From: Arthrobacter sp. Leaf137 | GTDB lineage: Bacteria; Actinomycetota; Actinomycetes; Actinomycetales; Micrococcaceae | Direction of reading: 5' to 3' | Length of the DNA stretch: 64,000 nucleotides | NCBI RefSeq assembly: GCF_001423525.1 | Contig: NZ_LMOI01000018.1 | Span: forward strand, 507,435 to 571,434 | Part shown: in pieces, positions 36,648 to 45,045 of the stretch | Numbering within the stretch: the first letter of the stretch is position 1 | How the letters are laid out: each line of letters begins with the position of its first letter | The notes under the pieces: model-generated | The model's input: the letters and a program-made list of their open reading frames with translations, nothing else | The model's database searches: none | Told to the model about the DNA's origin: nothing | Made by a program: the position numbers and the translations under genes

Positions 36648-38882
36648 CTATTCCGCGCGCTGGCCGTCCCCCGGTTCCACCACCGCCATGCTGCCTGTGG
36701 CCACCGGAGGGGTGAGCACGGACGCAAAGTCGTGCTGGGTGGAGTAGGTGAGGAAGCCCAGGTGCGCCTCGTAGCGGTCCAGGACGTCGTCGATCACCTG
36801 CTGGTGGGACAAGCCCATGAGGTCGTAGCCTTCGGATCCTGTCTGTGCGAACACCTCCACCCGGTAGTAGATGTCCGTCTGCCGGGACATGCGCCCACCA
36901 AACATGGGCACCGGCGCTTCCACCGCCTGCACCTGGTAGTGGAAGTCGCGGTGCTCCGGGATGCTGACCACCAGTGCGTGGCTGGAAATGCCGGCGTCCG
37001 GGTTCGGCACCACATCCAGGGTGGCGTGGTACCCCTGCCTGGTGAACTCCTTGACCACATCCGCGAGCGCCGGCTGCACAGTGCCCTCCATGAAGAGTGC
37101 CACCTGTTTTTTGGACGGGTATGCGCGCATGTTGGCCAGCCGCTGCCGCCAGGTGCGGTCCGGCACCTGCCCTCCGTGGGCCGCCGTCGACTGCCGCCGC
37201 AGGACCTGCCCTTCGCGCTCGGCGCGCTCCATCCGCAGGGCCTTGGAGAATGACGCCATCACAAGCCACGCGATGATTGTCACCGGCAGGGCGAAAATGA
37301 GGGTGGCGTATTCCATGGTGGTCACGCCGCCGGCCACCAGCATGGCGATGGTGAGCAACGCCGTCAGGACCGCCCAGAAGATGCGCAGCCATTTGGCGCC
37401 GTCCTGCGAGGGATCGGGGATCGATGAGGAGAAGTTGGACATCACCATAGCGCCGGAGTTGGCGCTGGTGAGGTAGAACAGCATGCCGGACAGCGTGCCC
37501 AGCCCGATCAGGAAGCTCGCGCCCGGGAACATGTTCAGCAGGGCGTACCAGCCCTCCTCCGGGCTGGCCATGGCGAGCTGCGCGAATTCCGCGTTCCCGC
37601 CCAGGACCTCGTGCATGGCGCTGTTGCCGAAAATGCTCACAATCAGGAAGTCGCACAGCACCGGGGCGGTGATGGCGGCAATGACGAATTCCCGCAGGGT
37701 CCTGCCCCGCGAAATCCGGGCCAGGAACAGGCCGACGAACGGACCCCACGCAAGCCAGAAGGCCCAAAAGAAAAGGGTCCAGCCGGCCATCCATTCCGAG
37801 CCGCCGTCCTGGTAGGCGAACGTCTGCAGGGTGCGGTCCGGCAGCGTGAACAGGAACCGGCCGATGTTTTCGACCATGGCATTGAGCAGGAAGGACGTCT
37901 GCCCGGTCACCAGGATGTAGAGCAGCATTGCCGCTGCGCTCCAGATGTTCAGCTCGGAGATCCAGCGGATGCCTTTGTCCACGCCGGAGGTGCACGCGGC
38001 CACGGTGAGGATGACAGCCACAACCACCAGGGCGATCTGCAGCGCCAGGCCCTCCTGCAGGCCGAACAGTATGGCGAAGCCGACGTTGAGCAGCACCACG
38101 CCAATGCCCATGGACGTGGCCACACCGAAGACGGTCCCTACCAGGGTGACGATGTCGATGGTGTCTCCGACGCCGCCGCGGACGCGCTTCCCGAGCAACG
38201 GATACAGTGCTGCGCGGATGGACAGCGGCATGCCCCAGCGGTAGGCGAAGTACCCCATGGCCATGCCGAGGAGCGAGTACATGGCCCAGCCGGCAATTCC
38301 GTAGTGGAACATGGTCCACACCACGGCGTCCTGGGCCGCGGCCGCCGTCTGCCCTTCACCGGCGGGTGGTTTCATGTACTGGGTGATGGGGCCGGTCACG
38401 GAGTAGAACAGCATGTCGATGCCCACCCCGGCTGCGAACAGCATGGCCACCCAGGTGAAGAGTTTGTACTGCGGCCTGGAGTGGTCCGGGCCAAGGCGGA
38501 CTGAGCCTTCCTTGGACAGCGCCACCCACAGGACGAATCCGATCACGACCGTGACAGTGAGGACGTAGAACCAGCCCACGTTCGTGGCGATCCAGGCCAC
38601 CACTGTCTTCATGGTGGCCTGCGCGCTGGCCGGCACCAGCATGGCCCAGACAGAAAACGCCAGGATGATGGCTGACGCGATGACGAACACCCGCCAGTTC
38701 ACCTTTGGTTTGGATTCCTCGGCGAGCTCGGCCTTGGCCTTGCTCAGTTCCTGGCTGGAAACGGGCGGGCGGTTCTCCCCATCAGGAATGGGCCGCCGCC
38801 GTTCGGTGCCGCCAAGCTGGCTGCGCGGGATCATCGCTTTCGGTTGCTGGTCCCCCGGGCTGTTTTCCAATTCTTCGGCCAA
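36648..38882 (-). CDS. BCCT-family (betaine/choline/carnitine) transporter
   Basis: A 744-residue sodium- or proton-coupled transporter with about 12 helices after a 65-residue hydrophilic head. Family segments include FTWVAMLFAAGVGIDMLFYSVTGPI, FHYGIAGWAMYSLLGMAMGYFAYRWG and FWAFWLAWGPFVGLFLARISRGR. The C-terminal about 200 residues are a soluble extension, as in BetT-type members, possibly osmosensing. The start is taken as TTG 38882 because a strong GGAGGA lies 5 bases upstream and no ATG in this region fits better. Choline or glycine betaine uptake is likely; betaine breakdown yields sarcosine, but the sox operon is 11 kb away. Confidence 0.88.
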   Translation of the reverse strand: MAEELENSPGDQQPKAMIPRSQLGGTERRRPIPDGENRPPVSSQELSKAKAELAEESKPKVNWRVFVIASAIILAFSVWAMLVPASAQATMKTVVAWIATNVGWFYVLTVTVVIGFVLWVALSKEGSVRLGPDHSRPQYKLFTWVAMLFAAGVGIDMLFYSVTGPITQYMKPPAGEGQTAAAAQDAVVWTMFHYGIAGWAMYSLLGMAMGYFAYRWGMPLSIRAALYPLLGKRVRGGVGDTIDIVTLVGTVFGVATSMGIGVVLLNVGFAILFGLQEGLALQIALVVVAVILTVAACTSGVDKGIRWISELNIWSAAAMLLYILVTGQTSFLLNAMVENIGRFLFTLPDRTLQTFAYQDGGSEWMAGWTLFFWAFWLAWGPFVGLFLARISRGRTLREFVIAAITAPVLCDFLIVSIFGNSAMHEVLGGNAEFAQLAMASPEEGWYALLNMFPGASFLIGLGTLSGMLFYLTSANSGAMVMSNFSSSIPDPSQDGAKWLRIFWAVLTALLTIAMLVAGGVTTMEYATLIFALPVTIIAWLVMASFSKALRMERAEREGQVLRRQSTAAHGGQVPDRTWRQRLANMRAYPSKKQVALFMEGTVQPALADVVKEFTRQGYHATLDVVPNPDAGISSHALVVSIPEHRDFHYQVQAVEAPVPMFGGRMSRQTDIYYRVEVFAQTGSEGYDLMGLSHQQVIDDVLDRYEAHLGFLTYSTQHDFASVLTPPVATGSMAVVEPGDGQRAE

Positions 38883-39035
38883 TGAAGTCCTCCTCCGATC
38901 GGCAGCGGGCCGGCCGGGCACCCGTGGCGGGTGGCCGCAGAAGACCCCGGTCCGGAAAAGGAGGGAGGGCCGTGCACAGAGGAGCACTCGCCGAGCGGGC
39001 TGCATGCCAATGGTAGTACACGACCCCCCACCTCT

Positions 39036-39049
39036 GGCAACCGGTTGCC
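39036..39049. promoter_or_regulatory. Perfect 14-bp palindrome upstream of the BCCT gene
   Basis: GGCAACCGGTTGCC lies 5 bases past the stop of the flavin hydroxylase and about 150 bases upstream of the BCCT start, both on the minus strand. The core CAACCGGTTG recalls LacI-family operators. It could be an operator for the transporter or part of a weak terminator. Confidence 0.4.
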
Positions 39050-39054
39050 TTGCC

Positions 39055-40953
39055 TTAGACCTCTGCGCGCTGGCCCGCCGCCAGGAGGGGAGCGAAGAAC
39101 TCGGCGAGCTCATCCACCGCACCGAGCGGCAGGACATTCGCGACGTACTGGTCCGGGCGGACCACCACCACAGCGCCGCTGCGGTCGATGCCGCGAAGCT
39201 CGAAGATGTCCGCAGCAGGATCGGTGGCGTAGACCTTCTCATAGTCGGTGAGCCTGAACGGGCCCACCTGCGGCTTGAAGACCGCGGGCACGGCACCGAT
39301 GTCGACGGCGGTGTGCGGCTGCTGGTAGATGACTTTCAGGTCGAACCACGCATCCGGGTCGGCGTCCGGCGGTGTTGCGGCCAGCGGTGATTGCGGCGAG
39401 GCCGCGAACCACGCTGCGAGCTTGTCCGCGGCTGAGCCGGTACCGGGCAGGGCGGCGTCGGCGAAAACGTAGATCCGCCAGCGGCCGTCAGCGGTGGCGT
39501 GGTGCCCCAGGTGCAGGGGGTTGGTGTCGCCCACCCGGACCACGGGGGCGGACTTGAAGCGCTTGCCCACGGGGAATCCGCCGGCCAGCTCCTGGTGATC
39601 GGCGGAGCCCGTCACCACGGACGGCGTGTACTGGGTCATGAACCCGGCCGGGAACTCGGCCGTGCGGACATAGAAGTCTTCAAGGTCTGACGGATTGTCG
39701 AACTCCTCCGGCTTCTTGGCCATCATGGTGGACCATTCCTTGTCGAAGTCAATGAGGTTCCTGGCCACCACCTGGCGTTCTTCGGAGTAAGTGCTGAGCA
39801 GGCTTTCCGGGCTGCGGCCTTCAAGGACGTGGCCGAGCTTCCAGGCGATGTTGAAGCCGTCCTGCATGGAGACGTTCATGCCCTGGCCCGCTTTGGCGCT
39901 GTGCGTGTGGCAGGCGTCGCCGGTGATGAACACCCTCGGGGTGCGGGTGCCGCGCTCCTCCGGCAGGACGTCGTCGAACCTGTCCGTGAGCCGGTGGCCC
40001 ACCTCGTACACGCTGTGCCAGGCAACATTCCGCACATCCAGCGTGTAGGGGTGGAGGATTGCGTTGGCCTTGGCGATGATCTGCTCGATGCTGGTGCTGC
40101 GGACCTCGTGATGCGTGGCGGGGTCCACTTCCCCCAGGTCCACGTACATGCGGAACAGGTGGCCGCCTTCGCGCGGGATCAGCAGGATGCTGCCCTCGGC
40201 GGCCTGGATGGCACATTTTGTGCGGATGTCCGGGAAGTCCGTCACGGCGAGCACGTCCATGACACCCCAGGCGTGGTTGGCCTGGTCCCCGGCCATGGTG
40301 CAGCCGATCGCCTGGCGCACTTTGCTGCGGGCGCCGTCGGCCCCCACCACGTACTTGGCGCGGACCACCCGGTCCTTGCCCTCGTCCGGGCCGGCGGTGT
40401 GCCGGAGCGTGACGGCAACCGGGTAGTCGCCGCCACGGGCCACCTCAAGTCCCACGAAGTCGTAGCCGTAGTCGGGCTTCATGCGGGTGGGCGCGTTGGC
40501 CATGTACTCGGCGAAGTAGTCCAGGACGCGGGCCTGGTTCACGATCAGGTGCGGGAATTCGCTGATGCCCATTTCGTCGTCGACGGCGCGGGCGGCGCGG
40601 GCAATGTTCGCATGGTTGGCCGGGTCCGGCTTCCAGAACGCCATCTCGGTAATCCGGTAGGCCTCGGCGATGATCCGTTCCGCGAAGCCGAAGGCCTGGA
40701 ATGTTTCGACACTGCGGGCCTGGATACCGTCTGCCTGGCCGATGGCAAGCCTGCCGGGGCGGCGCTCCACGATACGGGTAGTGATGTTGGGGAACCGGGA
40801 CAGCTGCGCCGCGGCCAGCATCCCGGCGGGACCGGTGCCGACGATCAGCACGTCCACCTCGCCCGGAAGGTCCTCGGGCCGGTTGAGGCCGACCCCGGCT
40901 GGGGGCTGGACACGTGGGTCGCCGGATACATAGCCGTGGTGGTGGAACTGCAC
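39055..40953 (-). CDS. MobA-type FAD aromatic hydroxylase (3-hydroxybenzoate 4-hydroxylase family)
   Basis: A 632-residue single-component flavoprotein hydroxylase. FAD and NAD(P)H motifs are VDVLIVGTGPAGMLAAAQL (34-52), VVGADGARSKVRQAIG and VFITGDACHTHSAKAGQGMN. Asp75 (QADGIQAR) and His135 (SEFPHLI) fall at the Comamonas MobA active-site numbers, and Lys246 and Tyr270 lie one residue from its Lys247 and Tyr271. The C-terminal thioredoxin-like domain is also present. It is divergent from a homoprotocatechuate operon, so the native substrate could be 3-hydroxyphenylacetate (giving homoprotocatechuate) rather than 3-hydroxybenzoate. That is inference. Confidence 0.9.
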   Translation of the reverse strand: MQFHHHGYVSGDPRVQPPAGVGLNRPEDLPGEVDVLIVGTGPAGMLAAAQLSRFPNITTRIVERRPGRLAIGQADGIQARSVETFQAFGFAERIIAEAYRITEMAFWKPDPANHANIARAARAVDDEMGISEFPHLIVNQARVLDYFAEYMANAPTRMKPDYGYDFVGLEVARGGDYPVAVTLRHTAGPDEGKDRVVRAKYVVGADGARSKVRQAIGCTMAGDQANHAWGVMDVLAVTDFPDIRTKCAIQAAEGSILLIPREGGHLFRMYVDLGEVDPATHHEVRSTSIEQIIAKANAILHPYTLDVRNVAWHSVYEVGHRLTDRFDDVLPEERGTRTPRVFITGDACHTHSAKAGQGMNVSMQDGFNIAWKLGHVLEGRSPESLLSTYSEERQVVARNLIDFDKEWSTMMAKKPEEFDNPSDLEDFYVRTAEFPAGFMTQYTPSVVTGSADHQELAGGFPVGKRFKSAPVVRVGDTNPLHLGHHATADGRWRIYVFADAALPGTGSAADKLAAWFAASPQSPLAATPPDADPDAWFDLKVIYQQPHTAVDIGAVPAVFKPQVGPFRLTDYEKVYATDPAADIFELRGIDRSGAVVVVRPDQYVANVLPLGAVDELAEFFAPLLAAGQRAEV

Positions 40954-41021
40954 GGGTTACCTCACTTCGTTGTGGGCGGATGACCGCTGCGTCATCTCGT
41001 GGACCAAAGCCTGCGAATGCG

Positions 41022-41054
41022 TTCTATATGAGAACACTACATTCGATAATAGAA
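41022..41054. promoter_or_regulatory. Two spaced TTC-N7-GAA half-palindromes in the aromatic divergent region
   Basis: TTCTATATGAGAA (41022-41034; the wider GTTCT/AGAAC arms are 5 bp) and TTCGATAATAGAA (41042-41054) share the pattern TTC-N7-GAA. Their centres are 20 bases apart, two helical turns. They lie in the 219-base gap between the flavin hydroxylase and the HpaG-like gene and would suit a dimeric regulator controlling both arms. Confidence 0.65.
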
Positions 41055-41172
41055 ACGTAAGAGCTGGCTTCCACTGTACGCCGCCTGTGACGGAGGCTAC
41101 AAGTAGTTCCCGGAACGCTGTGGTGATGCCCGGAAATTCAGGGGTTGACGGCGGGCTGCAGGATGGAGAATA

Positions 41173-42714
41173 GTGATCGTATACGATTTCGTACCTGATG
41201 AGGAGAAGGTCTTGGAGCAGGTCAACGGCGACACCCTGGCAGCAACCCGCAAGGTGATCGCGGTGCACATCAACTACCCCAGCCGGGCCGCCCAGCGGGG
41301 CCGCACCCCGGAGCAGCCGTCGTACTTCCTCAAGCCCACCAGCTCGCTTTCCCTGGGCGGCGGAACAGTGGAGCGCCCGGCCGGTTGCGAACTGCTCGGC
41401 TACGAGGGCGAGATCGCTTTGGTCATCGGGAAGGCCGCCCGCCGCGTCAGCCTTGAGGACGCCTGGAACCACGTCGCCGCCGTCACCGCCAGCAACGACC
41501 TCGGCGTCTACGACCTCCGGTACGCGGACAAGGGCTCCAACCTGCGCTCCAAGGGCGGGGACGGCTTCACTCCCGTGGGCCCGTCACTGATCCCGGCAGA
41601 CGCCGTCGACCCCGCCAAGCTGCGCATCCGCACCTGGCACAACGGCCACCTGGTCCAGGACGACACCACCGAAGACCTGCTCTTCCCGTTCGCCCGCCTC
41701 GTCGCGGACCTGTCCCAGCTGCTCACCCTTGAGGAGGGGGACATCATCCTCACCGGCACCCCGGCCGGCGCCTCCGTGGCCACGCCCGGTGACGTCCTGG
41801 AGGTTGAGGTGGGCACCATTGACGGCGCCCTCACTACGGGACGCCTGGCCACCTCAGTTGAACAAGGCACGACGGCGTTCGCGGACTTTGGTGCCCGGCC
41901 CAAGGCTGACGACCTGCAGCGGGAGGAAGCCTACGGTTCCCGCGAGGCCGCCGGCCTGGCGGGCGTTGGCGAGGCACCCGAGGCGGGGGCCGCCGTCGGG
42001 CCTGCCCTCTCCCCCGAACTGAAAGCCAAGCTCGGGTCCGTGGCAACGGCCACCCTGTCCTCGCAGCTGCGCAAACGCGGGCTGAACAACGTCAGCATCG
42101 ACGGGCTGCAGGCCACCCGCCCGGACCGCAAGGTGGTGGGCCTGGCCCGGACCCTCCGCTACGTCCCCAACCGCGAAGACCTCTTCAAGACCCACGGCGG
42201 CGGCTTCAACGCCCAGAAGAAGGCCATCGACTCCGTCAACGACGGCGAAATCCTGGTCATGGAAGCCCGCGGCGAAAAAGGCACCGGCACCGTAGGCGAC
42301 ATCCTGGCCCTCCGCGCCCAGGTCCGGGGCGCCGCCGCCATCATTACCGACGGCGGCGTCCGCGACTTCACCGCCGTTGCCGGCCTGGAGATGCCCACGT
42401 ACTTCGCCAACCCGCATCCCGCCGTGCTGGGCCGCCGCCACATCCCGTGGGACACGGACATCACCATCGCCTGCGGCGGTGCCACCGTGCAGCCCGGCGA
42501 CATCATCGTGGCTGACTCCGACGGCATCCTGGTGATCCCACCGGCCATCGCCGAAGAACTCGCGGACGACTGCATCCGGCAGGAACGGGAAGAAACGTTC
42601 ATCTTCGAGATGGTCAAGCAGGGCAACAGCGTGGACGGCCTCTATCCGATGAACGCCGAATGGCAGGCCAGGTACGTGGAGTGGGAAGGCAAGGAAGGCA
42701 ACGCCAATGACTGA
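41173..42714 (+). CDS. FAH-domain / RraA-domain fusion, HpaG-like decarboxylase-isomerase
   Basis: A 513-residue two-domain protein. Residues 1 to about 225 are a fumarylacetoacetate-hydrolase fold with metal ligands Glu78, Glu80 and Asp109. Residues about 280-480 are an RraA/HMG-aldolase fold with Arg397-Asp398 in ITDGGVRD. Enteric HpaG, which decarboxylates and isomerises the homoprotocatechuate ring-cleavage acid, is instead two FAH domains in tandem. Here the second is replaced by a domain whose relatives have oxaloacetate decarboxylase activity, so a split of isomerase and decarboxylase steps is plausible. GTG 41173 follows GGATGGAGA. The stop overlaps the GntR gene by 8 bases. Confidence 0.88.
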   Translation: MIVYDFVPDEEKVLEQVNGDTLAATRKVIAVHINYPSRAAQRGRTPEQPSYFLKPTSSLSLGGGTVERPAGCELLGYEGEIALVIGKAARRVSLEDAWNHVAAVTASNDLGVYDLRYADKGSNLRSKGGDGFTPVGPSLIPADAVDPAKLRIRTWHNGHLVQDDTTEDLLFPFARLVADLSQLLTLEEGDIILTGTPAGASVATPGDVLEVEVGTIDGALTTGRLATSVEQGTTAFADFGARPKADDLQREEAYGSREAAGLAGVGEAPEAGAAVGPALSPELKAKLGSVATATLSSQLRKRGLNNVSIDGLQATRPDRKVVGLARTLRYVPNREDLFKTHGGGFNAQKKAIDSVNDGEILVMEARGEKGTGTVGDILALRAQVRGAAAIITDGGVRDFTAVAGLEMPTYFANPHPAVLGRRHIPWDTDITIACGGATVQPGDIIVADSDGILVIPPAIAEELADDCIRQEREETFIFEMVKQGNSVDGLYPMNAEWQARYVEWEGKEGNAND

Positions 42715-43393
42715 GACAGCAGTGACCGGCGTGCCGGAGCTTTCCGACGCCTCCGCCGGCAGCAAGTCCGAGCAGGCCTACCAGGCCGTCAAGGCCCGCA
42801 TCGTGGAGGGCACCTTCACCCCTGGCTACCGGCTGGTCCTGAGCATCATCGCCAAGGACCTCGGCGTCAGCGTGGTCCCTGTCCGTGAAGCCATCCGCCG
42901 GCTCGAGGCCGAGGGGCTGGTGACCTTCGAACGCAACGTCGGCGCCACCGTGGCAGGCATCGACCCCACCGAGTACCTCTACACCATGCAGACCCTCAGC
43001 ATCGTGGAAGGGGCAGCCACCGCGCTGTCCGCACCGTTGATCGACGGGCCGGCCATCGCCCGCGCGCGCGCCATCAACGAGGAGATGCGTGACTGTCTGG
43101 GCCACTTCGACCCCGTCCGGTTCACCAGGCTCAACCAGGATTTCCACTCCGTACTGTTTGAGCACTGTCCCAACCCGCACATCCTGGACCTGGTCCACCG
43201 CGGCTGGAACCGGCTCGCAGCGCTGCGGTCCTCCACCTTCCGCTTCGTCCCCGGCCGCGCCCTGGGCTCCGTCGAGGAACACGAAAACCTGCTGACGCTC
43301 ATCGAAAACGGAGCAGACGCCGACACGATCGAAAAAGCAGCACGCCAGCACCGCACCGCCACGTTGGACGCTTACCTCGCCCAAACCCGTTAG
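42707..43393 (+). CDS. GntR-family (FCD-type) regulator of the homoprotocatechuate operon
   Basis: A 228-residue regulator with a winged helix (YQAVKARIVEGTFTPGYRLVLSIIAKDLGVSVVPVREAIRRLEAEGLV) and an FCD ligand domain. It lies inside the operon, overlapping the HpaG-like gene by 8 bases and 30 bases before hpaE, so it is likely co-expressed with and self-regulating the pathway. The TTC-N7-GAA sites at 41022-41054 are candidate targets, although that pattern is also seen with other regulator families. Confidence 0.92.
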   Translation: MTETAVTGVPELSDASAGSKSEQAYQAVKARIVEGTFTPGYRLVLSIIAKDLGVSVVPVREAIRRLEAEGLVTFERNVGATVAGIDPTEYLYTMQTLSIVEGAATALSAPLIDGPAIARARAINEEMRDCLGHFDPVRFTRLNQDFHSVLFEHCPNPHILDLVHRGWNRLAALRSSTFRFVPGRALGSVEEHENLLTLIENGADADTIEKAARQHRTATLDAYLAQTR

Positions 43394-43423
43394 CAAGCTC
43401 AGCACCAGTAAAGGACTTCAACG

Positions 43424-44935
43424 ATGACGACCTCAACAGAAACTGCCAAGCACTACATTCCCGAGGACCTGCCCACCCACATCCAGCACTACATCAACGG
43501 CCAGTTCGTTGACTCCGTTGGCGGCAAGACCTTCGACGTCCTGGACCCGGTGTCCAACACGAACTACGCCACCGCCGCGGCCGGCCAGAAGGAAGACATC
43601 GACCTCGCCGTCGCCGCCGCGCGCGAAGCGTTCGTGAATGGCCCCTGGCCCAGGATGAAGCCGCGCGAACGCGCCAGGATCCTGAACCGGATCGCTGACG
43701 CCGTGGAGACGCAGGAGGGGCGCCTCGCCGAACTCGAAACCTTCGACACCGGCCTGCCCATCACCCAGGCCAAAGGCCAGGCACTGCGCGCGGCCGAGAA
43801 TTTCCGCTTCTTTGCGGACCTGATCGTGGCCCAGTTCGACGACGCCATGAAGGTCCCCGGCTCGCAGATCAACTACGTGAACCGCAAGCCGATCGGCGTC
43901 GCCGGCCTGATCACCCCGTGGAACACCCCCTTCATGCTCGAGTCCTGGAAGCTCGCCCCTGCCCTGGCTACCGGCAACACCGTGGTCCTCAAGCCAGCCG
44001 AGTTCACGCCGTTGTCCGCATCCCTTTGGGCCACCATCTTCAAGGACGCCGGCCTCCCGGACGGTGTGTTCAACCTGGTCAACGGCCTGGGCGAGGAAGC
44101 GGGCGACGCCCTGGTCAAGCACCCGGACGTTCCGCTGATTTCCTTCACCGGCGAGACCACCACCGGCCAGACCATCTTCCGCAACGCCGCCACCAACCTC
44201 AAGGGCCTGTCCATGGAACTCGGCGGCAAGTCCCCGTGCGTCGTGTTCGCCGACGCGGACCTGGACGCCGCCATCGACTCGGCCCTGTTCGGCGTCTTCT
44301 CCCTCAACGGCGAGCGCTGCACCGCCGGCTCCCGCATCCTCGTGGAACGCGCCATCTACGACGACTTCTGTGAGAAGTACGCCGCCCGGGCCAGGAACAT
44401 CGTGGTGGGCGACCCCCACGACCCCAAGACCCAGGTGGGCGCCCTGGTCCACCCCGAGCACTACGAGAAAGTCGCTTCCTACGTGGAGATCGGCAAGTCC
44501 GAAGGCCGGCTCCTGGCCGGCGGCGGCCGCCCGGACCACCTCCCTGACGGCAACTACATCGCACCCACGGTGTTTGCCGACGTCGCCCCCGACGCGCGGA
44601 TCTTCCAGGAGGAAATCTTCGGACCCGTTGTGGCCATCACCCCGTTCGAGAATGACAACGAAGCCCTCGCCCTCGCGAACAACACCAAGTACGGCCTGGC
44701 GGCCTATATCTGGACCCAAAACCTGACCCGGGCCCACAATTTCTCCCAGAACGTCGAAGCCGGCATGGTGTGGCTGAATAGCCACAACGTCCGGGACCTC
44801 CGCACCCCGTTCGGCGGCGTCAAGGCCTCGGGCCTGGGGCACGAGGGCGGCTACCGCTCCATCGACTTCTACACCGACCAGCAGGCCGTGCACATCACCC
44901 TCGGCAGCGTCCACACCCCCAAATTCGGCGCCTAA
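43424..44935 (+). CDS. hpaE: 5-carboxymethyl-2-hydroxymuconate semialdehyde dehydrogenase
   Basis: Oxidises the ring-cleavage product of homoprotocatechuate to 5-carboxymethyl-2-hydroxymuconate with NAD+. The 503-residue ALDH has catalytic Cys299 (NGERCTAGSR) and Glu265 (SMELGGKSP) and the TPWNTPFMLESWKLAPALATGNT cofactor segment typical of HpaE. The operon position between HpaG-like and HpaD supports the specificity. ATG 43424 follows AAAGGA. Confidence 0.94.
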   Translation: MTTSTETAKHYIPEDLPTHIQHYINGQFVDSVGGKTFDVLDPVSNTNYATAAAGQKEDIDLAVAAAREAFVNGPWPRMKPRERARILNRIADAVETQEGRLAELETFDTGLPITQAKGQALRAAENFRFFADLIVAQFDDAMKVPGSQINYVNRKPIGVAGLITPWNTPFMLESWKLAPALATGNTVVLKPAEFTPLSASLWATIFKDAGLPDGVFNLVNGLGEEAGDALVKHPDVPLISFTGETTTGQTIFRNAATNLKGLSMELGGKSPCVVFADADLDAAIDSALFGVFSLNGERCTAGSRILVERAIYDDFCEKYAARARNIVVGDPHDPKTQVGALVHPEHYEKVASYVEIGKSEGRLLAGGGRPDHLPDGNYIAPTVFADVAPDARIFQEEIFGPVVAITPFENDNEALALANNTKYGLAAYIWTQNLTRAHNFSQNVEAGMVWLNSHNVRDLRTPFGGVKASGLGHEGGYRSIDFYTDQQAVHITLGSVHTPKFGA

Positions 44936-44946
44936 GCACCACCCCG

Positions 44947-45012
44947 CCCAACTGACTCGCAGTTGTTGTCGTTATGGGCCCCCAAAACGACATCTGCTGC
45001 TACCCAGTTGGG
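44947..45012. repeat. 66-bp palindromic element, copy B (inverted relative to copy A)
   Basis: Same length and ends as the element at 35664-35729 but in reverse orientation: CCCAAC...GTTGGG with central GGGCCCCC and an inner TGCTGCTAC. Its GTAGCAGCA half is nearly identical to that of copy A. It starts 11 bases past the hpaE stop and ends 33 bases before hpaD, so it lies inside the operon and is unlikely to be a full terminator. Confidence 0.85.
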
Positions 45013-45045
45013 AAAGAACCCACCTTTCAAAGAAGAGAGAATCCC

